Shown here one piece after another: positions 1 to 5,129 of a stretch of 5,743 nucleotides of DNA. This DNA comes from Anaerolineaceae bacterium. GTDB taxonomy: Bacteria > Planctomycetota > Phycisphaerae > FEN-1346 > JAACEH01. The stretch covers positions 1 to 5,743 of the forward strand of contig JAACEH010000258.1 of assembly GCA_011682595.1 (NCBI GenBank). The letters are read 5' to 3'. A program made the position numbers and the translations under genes. Below the pieces are notes generated by a model. It had not been told where the DNA came from. It saw nothing but the letters and a program-made list of their open reading frames with translations, and did not search any database. Numbering within the stretch: position 1 is the first letter of the stretch; each line of letters begins with the position of its first letter.

Positions 1-1
1 G

Positions 2-1066
2 TTGCGGCCCGACTTTCTGTTGGACCCCGTGGCCAACCGCCACGGCCTCGACCTGGAGGAAGGCCGCGGCTGGCTCGACCTGAGGGAAGCCAACCTGGCC
101 TTCAGCCCAACCGACTACCTGGACGCCAAGGTGGGCCGGCAGATCCTGACCTGGGGCACCGGCGACCTGGTCTTCCTGAACGACATGTTCCCCAAGGACT
201 GGAACTCCTTCCTGATCGGCCGCGACGTCGAGTACCTGAAAGCGCCGTCCGACGCCGTGAAACTGAGCCTCTTCTCGGACCTGGTGAACTTCGATCTCGT
301 CTACACGCCGCGCTTCGACGCCGACCGTTACATCGACGGCGACCGCGTGTCATTCTTCAACCCCCTGCTCGGTCGGCGGACCGGGCGGCGGCGCTTCGTT
401 CGCGTTGACCGGCCGGACGATTGGTTCAGCGACAGCGAGACAGCCTGGCGGTTCTCCAGGACGATCAAGGGTTACGAGACGGCCCTTTACGGTTACTACG
501 GTTTCTGGAAAAGCCCGGCGGGCTTCGAGTCGTTTGGCGGCCGGGCCATCTTCCCCGGCCTGTCGGCCTACGGCTACAGTATCCGCGGGCCGCTGGGCAA
601 GGGAATCGCCAACTTCGAGATGTCTTATTACGATTCGCGCGACGACCGCGGCGGAGACAATCCGCTGATCCGAAACAGTGAACTGCGGAGCCTGGTCGGC
701 TACTCTCTGGAAGTGGCCCGCGACTTCAACGCCGGCCTCCAGTACTACGTCGAGCACATGATGGACTTCGACACCCACCGCCGCGTGCTGCCCGCCGGTA
801 TGCCCATGGCCGACCAGAACCGCCACCTGGTGTCGCTGCGACTGACGCGGCTGATGATGAACCAGAACCTGACGCTGTCGCTGTTCACCTTCTATTCGCC
901 GTCGGACGAAGACGCCTATTTTCGGCCGAAGGTCTCTTACAAAGTGACCGATAACCTGATGGTCGAGGCCGGAGCCAACTTTTTTGTCGGCAACCGACAA
1001 TACACGTTCTTCGATCAGTTCGAGGACAATTCCAACTTTTATGCTGCCCTGCGGTACAGTTTCTGA
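2..1066 (+). CDS. Outer-membrane beta-barrel protein, 5' end missing (DUF1302-like)
   Basis: This frame is open from the window edge to a TGA at 1064-1066 and gives 354 residues. The first codon (TTG at 2) could formally be a start, but there is no signal peptide or ribosome binding site, so the N-terminus probably lies outside the window. The protein is rich in alternating aromatic/polar segments typical of transmembrane beta strands (for example residues 157-170, 183-194, 203-212, 243-252, 287-298 and 343-354). It ends in Arg-Tyr-Ser-Phe, and a terminal Phe is the usual signal for Bam-dependent barrel insertion. The stretch VGRQILTWGTGDLVFLND (residues 44-61), followed by a Pro-x-Asp, resembles the conserved GRQ-x-x-x-WG region of DUF1302-type barrels; this resemblance is from memory. 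Its substrate cannot be told; a channel or porin-like role is inferred. The zinc-ribbon gene starts 46 bases downstream, so co-transcription is possible but not shown. Confidence 0.75.
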   Translation: MRPDFLLDPVANRHGLDLEEGRGWLDLREANLAFSPTDYLDAKVGRQILTWGTGDLVFLNDMFPKDWNSFLIGRDVEYLKAPSDAVKLSLFSDLVNFDLVYTPRFDADRYIDGDRVSFFNPLLGRRTGRRRFVRVDRPDDWFSDSETAWRFSRTIKGYETALYGYYGFWKSPAGFESFGGRAIFPGLSAYGYSIRGPLGKGIANFEMSYYDSRDDRGGDNPLIRNSELRSLVGYSLEVARDFNAGLQYYVEHMMDFDTHRRVLPAGMPMADQNRHLVSLRLTRLMMNQNLTLSLFTFYSPSDEDAYFRPKVSYKVTDNLMVEAGANFFVGNRQYTFFDQFEDNSNFYAALRYSF

Positions 1067-1112
1067 TAACCTTTGCCCGTTGTGCGACGACGAAGTACCC
1101 GGGAGACTGAAA

Positions 1113-1340
1113 ATGCCGATTCACGAATTCAAGTGCACCAAATGCGGAAACGATTTCGAGGAACTGGTCCGAACCAAGGGCCAAAGGATCGCCTGTCCCA
1201 AGTGCGGCAGCGCGAAGATCGATCGCAAACTGTCGGTCTTCGGGGCGGTGGTCAGCAAGTCGTCGTCGCCGTCATGCGATCGTGAAGCCTGCCCGCAGGC
1301 CCTCCAATGCCCGGGCGGCCCGTGCAATTTCGCCAACTGA
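1113..1340 (+). CDS. FmdB-family zinc-ribbon protein with cysteine-rich tail
   Basis: This small protein has 75 residues. It opens with MPIHEFKCTKCGNDFEELV, the classic N-terminus of the FmdB/CxxC_CxxC_SSSS putative regulatory family. Two CxxC knuckles, C8-x-x-C11 and C28-x-x-C31, should bind one zinc ion. A serine run follows at residues 50-52, and then a tail with four further cysteines (C55, C60, C66, C71), which might bind a second metal or form disulfides. The ATG at 1113 is chosen because a purine-rich GGGAGA (1101-1106) lies just upstream and because the family begins exactly here. The same frame stays open further upstream (a start is possible at 984), but that part would overlap the barrel gene and has no family resemblance. 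The stop is 12 bases before trxB, so the two are probably one transcript. Members were named from a formamide/amide-induced locus; their molecular function is not well established, so a regulatory or redox role here is inference. Confidence 0.88.
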   Translation: MPIHEFKCTKCGNDFEELVRTKGQRIACPKCGSAKIDRKLSVFGAVVSKSSSPSCDREACPQALQCPGGPCNFAN

Positions 1341-1352
1341 CGAGGTCTCTCG

Positions 1353-2279
1353 ATGGAAACTCTCGATGTGCTCATTCTCGGATCGGGTCCGGCCGGCGGA
1401 ACGGCGGCCATCTACACCTCGCGGGCCAACCTGAAGACGGCCCTCGTCACCGGTCCCATGCCCGGCGGCCAGCCCAGCACGACCAGCCTGATCGAAAACT
1501 TCCCGGGATTCCCCAAAGGCATCGAAGGCCCCAGGATGGGGATGCTGGTCGAAGAGCAGGCCAGGAAGTTCGGCGCCGAGTTTGTCTTCGACATCATCCA
1601 GTCGGCCGACCTGTCCGAACGGCCGTTCCGTCTGAAGGGCCGGCAGAACGAATACCTGGCCCGGGCCCTGATCATCTGCACCGGCTCCTCGCCACGACGG
1701 CTGGGCATTGACGCCGAGAAGGAGTTCGAACATCGCGGCCTCAGCACCTGCGCCACCTGCGACGGGCGGTTCTTCGAGGGCAAGACCGTGGCTGTGGTCG
1801 GCGGCGGCGACAGCGCCGTTGAAGAGGCCATTTACCTGTCCCGCCTGGTGCCGAAGGTCTACCTGATTCATCGCCGCGACGCCCTGCGGGCCGGACCCGT
1901 CCTGGAGGAGCGAGCCAGGGAAAACGAGAAAATCGAGTTCGTCTGGAATGCCCTCGTCGACGACCTGGCCGGCGACGAGGCGGGCCTGAAACAGGTGATC
2001 GTCCGCGACGTGAAGACCGACGCGACCAGGACGCTCGAGGTCCAGGGGCTCTTCATCGCCATCGGCCACAGGCCGAACACGTCGCTGTTTGCCGATTGGC
2101 TCGACCTGGACGAACAGGGCTACATCGTCACCGACCGGCGGACCAGGACGAAGGTTGCAGGCGTCTTTGCCGCCGGGGACGTGGCCGACCCGCACTTCCG
2201 CCAGGCCGTCACCGCCGCCGGCACCGGCTGCGCGGCGGCCATCGAAGCCACACGCTTCCTGGAATCCCTCGGCGGGTAG
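1353..2279 (+). CDS. trxB: Thioredoxin reductase (NADPH, FAD-dependent)
   Basis: The product has 308 residues, the usual length for low-molecular-weight bacterial TrxB, a cytoplasmic homodimer that passes electrons from NADPH through FAD and a redox disulfide to thioredoxin. Expected landmarks appear in order: FAD-binding GSGPAG (residues 10-15), GGQ and ENFPGFP (38-40 and 48-54), the redox centre CATC (133-136) followed by DG, NADPH-binding GGGDSAVEEA (150-159), HRRDALRA (173-180), which supplies the arginines that recognise the NADP phosphate, GHRPNT (238-243), the second FAD contact FAAGDV (272-277) and the C-terminal RQAVTAAGTGCAAA segment. All catalytic parts look intact. The ATG at 1353 is preceded by GAGG (1342-1345) at good spacing. 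It sits 12 bases after the zinc-ribbon gene and converges on purM, leaving 31 bases between the two stop codons. A relative using another reductant cannot be excluded, but the HRRD motif favours NADPH. Confidence 0.96.
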   Translation: METLDVLILGSGPAGGTAAIYTSRANLKTALVTGPMPGGQPSTTSLIENFPGFPKGIEGPRMGMLVEEQARKFGAEFVFDIIQSADLSERPFRLKGRQNEYLARALIICTGSSPRRLGIDAEKEFEHRGLSTCATCDGRFFEGKTVAVVGGGDSAVEEAIYLSRLVPKVYLIHRRDALRAGPVLEERARENEKIEFVWNALVDDLAGDEAGLKQVIVRDVKTDATRTLEVQGLFIAIGHRPNTSLFADWLDLDEQGYIVTDRRTRTKVAGVFAAGDVADPHFRQAVTAAGTGCAAAIEATRFLESLGG

Positions 2280-2304
2280 CCGACATAACACACAGCGATC
2301 CGAA

Positions 2305-2332
2305 CGACGGCTAGATTATCACGCGGCCGTCG
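2305..2332. terminator. Weak inverted repeat in the trxB/purM convergent junction
   Basis: CGACGGC (2305-2311) and GCCGTCG (2326-2332) form a perfect 7-bp stem around a 14-base loop, spanning the purM stop. A second 6-bp pair, TAGCCG (2277-2282) and CGGCTA (2308-2313), joins the two stop codons. There is no T-run on either strand, so a canonical intrinsic terminator is not supported. A structure at the meeting point of two convergent genes could still slow transcription, but with this GC content chance is a serious alternative. Confidence 0.2.
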
Positions 2333-3313
2333 CCTTTGACAACCTCGCCGAGCAGGCAGGTTCGGATCTTCTCGGCCTCAAGCACACGGCGGGCCTTGTC
2401 GGCCTGGGCGGCCCGGACGACGGCGACCATGCCGATGCCCATGTTGAAGGTGCGGAACATCTCCGCCTCGTCTCTGAATCTCGCGAAACAGCGACGGCAC
2501 AGGCCACGCTCTTCTGTCGATCCGCAGGCCGACTCCTCCGGGCAGACAGCGCGGAATGTTGTCGTAGAATCCGCCGCCGGTAATGTTGGCGATGCCCAGC
2601 ACATCGACCGCCCTGGTCAGTTTGAGCAGCGGCTTGACGTAGATGGTGGTCGGCTTCAGGAGTTTGCGGCCCCACTGCCCGGCCAGTTCTTTCCTGCTGA
2701 AAACCTTGCGGGCCAGCGAGAAGCCGTTGCTGTGCAGCCCGGACGACTTCAGGCCGATGACCGCATGGCCCGCTCTTGTCCTGCGGCCGTCGATCATCTT
2801 CGCCCCATCGACCACGCCGACCGCGAAGCCAGCCAGATCATAGTCACCGGGTTTGTACATGCCGGGCATCTCGGCCGTCTCGCCGCCGACCAGCGCGCAG
2901 CCGGCCAGTTTGCAGCCCTTGACCACACCCTTGATGATGTCGCGGCACACCGCCGGAGTAATGCCACCGTGGCCGATGTAGTCCAGGAAAAACAGCGGCT
3001 CCGCCCCCGAACAGACAATGTCGTTGACGCACATAGCCACCAGGTCGAGGCCCACGGTATCGTGACGGCCAACCGCCTGGGCGACCATCAGCTTGGTCCC
3101 GACCCCGTCGGTCCCGGCCACCAGAAGCGGCCGCTTCATCTTGCCACCCGGGGCCGCGAACAGGCCGCCGAACCCGCCGACCCGTCCGACCACGCCGGGG
3201 CGGTCCGCCGAGTGAATCAGCGGCGAGAGCTTCCTGATCAGGGAATCGGCCTGGTCGATGTCGACCCCTGCCGCTTTGTAGGTCAGCCTCTTTTTCTCTT
3301 TCTTCTTAGCCAA
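2311..3313 (-). pseudogene. purM: Phosphoribosylformylglycinamidine cyclo-ligase (AIR synthetase), frame broken
   Basis: PurM converts FGAM plus ATP to AIR, the fifth step of de novo purine synthesis. Counting from the TTG at 3313, family landmarks include YKAAGVDID (12-20), the ATP/substrate region AGTDGVGTKL (66-75), DLVAMCVNDIVCSGAEP (90-106), LVGGETAEMPGMY (141-153), GLKSSGLHSNGF (187-198) and NITGGGFYDNIPR (243-255). This frame is convincing until about Gln280 (near 2475), then turns into non-homologous sequence ending at 2378. The true C-terminus, DEAEMFRTFNMGIGM and onward to GEVVKGDGRVII, lies in another minus frame and ends at the TAG 2311-2313. The break therefore falls at 2461-2485. 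PurM proteins normally have about 13 residues between the Phe of the WPV-x-x-x-F segment and the Met of EM[FY]-x-TFN; here only 25 bases separate them, so about 14 bases seem to be missing. A sequencing or assembly error is an alternative to real inactivation. No other gene is adjacent on this strand. Confidence 0.88.
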
Positions 3314-3320
3314 CACCGAT

Positions 3321-3325
3321 CCTCC
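3321..3325 (-). promoter_or_regulatory. Shine-Dalgarno site that places the purM start
   Basis: On the minus strand GGAGG is followed by ATCG, GTG and then TTG. It stands 7 bases from the TTG at 3313 and 4 bases from the GTG at 3316. The 7-base spacing is nearer the optimum, so TTG 3313 is preferred, with GTG 3316 the close alternative. An in-frame TTG at 3379 would add about 22 residues without family resemblance and is rejected. Confidence 0.6.
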
Positions 3326-3389
3326 GTTTCGCGGATCACCTGAGGGCGGGATATTACCACGGCGGCCAGCCAAACTCAAGCTCGGGTCC

Positions 3390-3420
3390 GGCCGAGGGGC
3401 AACAATTACCGCCCTCGGCC
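3390..3420. repeat. Perfect 9-bp inverted repeat in the purM/SGNH divergent region
   Basis: GGCCGAGGG (3390-3398) and CCCTCGGCC (3412-3420) are exact reverse complements around a 13-base loop (3399-3411). The element lies about 75 bases upstream of the purM start and about 140 bases upstream of the SGNH gene, so it is not placed as a terminator for either gene, and no T-run follows on either strand. It could be an operator read from both sides, a 5' leader structure of purM, or a chance palindrome in GC-rich DNA. Confidence 0.5.
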
Positions 3421-3483
3421 CGTCCCGGCGACACCAAGGCTTGCCGGCGGGGTTGAACGGGGATTAAGAGTCGCCCGGCACAG

Positions 3484-3492
3484 TGCTATGCT
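3484..3492 (+). promoter_or_regulatory. Possible extended -10 element for the SGNH gene
   Basis: TGCTATGCT contains an extended TGn followed by TATGCT, three to four matches to the consensus TATAAT. It stands 66 bases before the start codon. No good -35 hexamer lies at 16-18 bases; TTGAAC at 3453-3458 is too far away (28 bases). It is the best candidate I see in this otherwise GC-rich intergenic stretch, but it is weak. Confidence 0.2.
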
Positions 3493-3530
3493 TCCGCCTC
3501 GCACAACCGACACGTGCCGTGTGAGGAAGC
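3490..3530 (+). other. Stem-loop in the leader of the SGNH hydrolase gene
   Basis: CCTCGCAC (3497-3504) pairs with GTGTGAGG (3519-3526) over 8 bp with one G-T wobble. A further 4 bp, GCTT (3490-3493) with AAGC (3527-3530), extends the stem across a 3-base bulge. Inside it, ACACG-TGC-CGTGT (3510-3522) forms a competing small palindrome. The structure ends 14 bases before the AAGGAG ribosome binding site, where it could act as an operator or a leader element. No riboswitch class was recognised. Confidence 0.4.
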
Positions 3531-3544
3531 CGGACCTTGAGAGG

Positions 3545-3550
3545 AAGGAG
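3545..3550 (+). promoter_or_regulatory. Shine-Dalgarno site that places the SGNH hydrolase start
   Basis: AAGGAG lies 7 bases before the ATG at 3558. This supports the ATG over the in-frame TTG at 3537, which would place seven extra residues in front of an otherwise perfect signal peptide. Confidence 0.8.
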
Positions 3551-3557
3551 CAACTTG

Positions 3558-4883
3558 ATGAAGCGATGGGGGATGTTGTCAGCCCTGATGGTAATGTGCC
3601 TGACGGCCGGGGCCTCGGCCGGGCCGCTGAAACCCCGCCAGGTCAGACTCGACGGGATGAAAGTGACCATCGTGCCGCTGAAGCAGAGCGTGGAGATCGA
3701 CCCTTTGCCGGTCAGTCACGCCACGGCCGAGTTCGCCCTGAAAACCGGCACGCCGAGTTGGCGGACCAAGCCCCGCCTGCCCTATGTCGCCTGGACGTTC
3801 CGAGCCCTGAAGCGCGGCAGCCTCGTCGTCACGCTGGCCGGGCAGCCGGGCACAAGGCTCGTTGAGGGCAAGGACTATGTCGTCAACTACAACTGGGGGG
3901 CCGTCTGTGCCACCAAGTCGAGCAAGATTTCGCCGGGCACAAAGCTGCACTTCGAGTTCGATTGGACGCAGTCGCGAATCGACCTGCTCCAACGCACGCC
4001 CGACGGCCGGGTCGTCGTAAGAAAAGGCAAGCCGGACCGAAGCCAGCCCCTTCTGCCTGAACCGGCCCCGGGCAACACGCCGCTGCTGAGCGTTTACCTG
4101 GCCCCCAACACGACCGCCCTGACGATGGCCAACATCAACCTGATCGACCCCGCGTACGACGGTGTTCCGCCGGTCAGCGGCAGGCAGTATATCAGCAAGG
4201 TCAAAGCGAAACTTGCGGCCGGCAAGCCGGTGACCATCGCCTTCCTCGGCGACAGCATCACCGCCCAGCGGCCGAAGGATTTCCGCGACGGCAAGGGGTC
4301 GTTTGTGGATCGTTTCGCCACCTACATGGAGACGAAGTATCCGGACCGCAAGGTCATCGTCACGCCGAGAGGGACTGTCGTGTCGCCCGCCGACAAGCAG
4401 ATCGTAATCGTCAAGGCCGGCCTGGGCGGCAACAACAGCAGCCAGGGCCTGGCCCGAATCGACAAGGACGTCCTGGCCCACAAACCCGACCTGGTGATAA
4501 TTTTGTTCGGGGCCAACGACGAGAACGGTCCGCACGGTGGCCCGAACAAGGTGCCGCCGAAGAAGTATGGCCGGAATCTGTCGGCGATGATTGATCGCAT
4601 CCGAGCTTCCGGCGGCGAAGTGATCCTGATGACTCCGAGCATGAAGACGCTCGGCTGGGAACACACGGCCGGAAACCTTAGCGAGTACGCCGCCGTGGGT
4701 CGCCGGGTCGCCGCGAAGAAGGAAGTCTGCCTGGTCGACAACTTCCGGGCCTGGGAGGATCTGCCGAGGCGGGGCTACAACTACATCGTCTTCCTGGGCA
4801 CCTGCATCAACCACCCGGTGGACCTGGGCCACGACCTGTTCTTCCGCGGACTGAAGGCGGCATTTGAAACCGGGAACAAATGA
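3558..4883 (+). CDS. Secreted SGNH/GDSL-type hydrolase with N-terminal beta-rich domain
   Basis: The protein has 441 residues. Its start MKRWGMLSALMVMCLTAGASA is a clear signal peptide: positively charged start, hydrophobic core, and an A-S-A cleavage site near residue 21; Cys14 is not in a lipobox. Residues of about 25-200 look like a beta-rich accessory domain with no motif I recognise. The SGNH hydrolase fold begins at about 225: block I FLGDSITA with nucleophile Ser233, block II around GLGGN (oxyanion Gly, 288-292), block III FGANDE with Asn320 in GxND (317-322), and block V NHPVDLGH with His419. The usual Asp three residues before that His is replaced by Cys416, so the acid of the triad is unclear. 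SGNH enzymes cleave ester bonds; in exported bacterial proteins like this, removal of acetyl groups from polysaccharides is a common role, but the substrate cannot be read here. It is divergent from purM and seems monocistronic. Confidence 0.9.
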   Translation: MKRWGMLSALMVMCLTAGASAGPLKPRQVRLDGMKVTIVPLKQSVEIDPLPVSHATAEFALKTGTPSWRTKPRLPYVAWTFRALKRGSLVVTLAGQPGTRLVEGKDYVVNYNWGAVCATKSSKISPGTKLHFEFDWTQSRIDLLQRTPDGRVVVRKGKPDRSQPLLPEPAPGNTPLLSVYLAPNTTALTMANINLIDPAYDGVPPVSGRQYISKVKAKLAAGKPVTIAFLGDSITAQRPKDFRDGKGSFVDRFATYMETKYPDRKVIVTPRGTVVSPADKQIVIVKAGLGGNNSSQGLARIDKDVLAHKPDLVIILFGANDENGPHGGPNKVPPKKYGRNLSAMIDRIRASGGEVILMTPSMKTLGWEHTAGNLSEYAAVGRRVAAKKEVCLVDNFRAWEDLPRRGYNYIVFLGTCINHPVDLGHDLFFRGLKAAFETGNK

Positions 4884-5081
4884 GCCTCGGCAGGGACATC
4901 ACAACGCTGTCCTGCCCCGGAGAGACACTCCGGCCCTCGGGCAGATAGCAGTGCAGCAAGATGTTGGCCTGGACCTTGTAGCGGTTCCGAACACGGACAC
5001 GCGTCGTTTTGGGCCGTCCGTCGCGGATTGTCGGTTCCTTGCCGTAGTCCACCTCGGCCTGTTCGAGATCGCCGATATTGA
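4884..5081 (-). pseudogene. Possible remnant of a minus-strand gene (beta-sandwich-like segment)
   Basis: This stretch has no plus-strand gene. In one minus frame, reading from about 5081 down, it is open and looks coding: G/C-biased third positions and a plausible protein, including DYGKEPTIRDGRPKTTRVRV and, further on, HCYLPEGRSVSPG. There is no convincing start: a TGA lies just upstream (around 5104), and the first start codon is the GTG at 5052. No stop occurs near 4884; the frame merely runs on into antisense of the SGNH gene. It looks like an internal piece of a longer gene. The alternating hydrophobic pattern followed by LPEG-x-SVSP recalls beta-sandwich domains of secreted carbohydrate-active enzymes, where Trp is often found at the positions held here by Cys and Arg; this is memory-based inference. 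It may instead be chance in a GC-rich spacer. Confidence 0.35.
4889..4933 (+). terminator. Two tandem hairpins after the SGNH gene
   Basis: GGCAGGGACA (4889-4898) pairs with TGTCCTGCC (4908-4916) apart from one bulged G, and CCGGAG (4917-4922) pairs with CTCCGG (4928-4933) around a 5-base loop. They start 5 bases after the SGNH stop, a suitable place for termination. Neither is followed by a T-run, so the call is weak. If the adjacent minus-strand remnant is real, the hairpins may simply be a by-product of its sequence. Confidence 0.3.
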
Positions 5082-5129
5082 AATCACCCGGTAGAATGGC
5101 CGGTCACCCAACGCGATTACTACGCCGTG

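Noticed and set aside
350..1000. Minus-strand open frame opposite the barrel gene
   Set aside because: It is antisense to a clearly coding frame with barrel features. Long antisense frames are expected in GC-rich DNA, and its translation has no recognisable motif.
984..1112. Longer N-terminus for the zinc-ribbon gene
   Set aside because: The extension overlaps the end of the barrel gene, lacks family resemblance, and the ATG at 1113 has its own ribosome binding site and the exact family N-terminus.
1272..2291. 339-codon minus-strand open frame opposite trxB
   Set aside because: trxB on the plus strand has all family motifs; the antisense product is low-complexity Gly/Ala/Asp-rich sequence with no domain.
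2378..2475. Programmed frameshift as the explanation for the two-frame purM
   Set aside because: No slippery heptamer or downstream stimulator is apparent, PurM is not known to use recoding, and the linker is also too short, which points to deletion.
2336..3343. 335-codon plus-strand open frame opposite purM
   Set aside because: The minus strand encodes unmistakable PurM motifs, and this frame is their shadow. Its continuity across the break reflects composition, not a gene.
3441..3467. TTGCCG with GATTAA as a promoter
   Set aside because: Spacing is only 15 bases and both hexamers match poorly.
3579..4832. 417-codon minus-strand open frame opposite the SGNH gene
   Set aside because: The plus-strand gene has a ribosome binding site, a signal peptide and SGNH blocks; the antisense frame has none of these.
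4864..5094. 76-codon plus-strand open frame after the SGNH gene
   Set aside because: It starts inside the SGNH gene in another frame, has no ribosome binding site or motif, and its third-position pattern is weaker than that of the opposite strand.
5085..5109. Short direct repeats CACCC and CCGGT near the transglutaminase breakpoint
   Set aside because: Repeats of 5 bases are expected by chance at this GC content and do not show a transposon target duplication.
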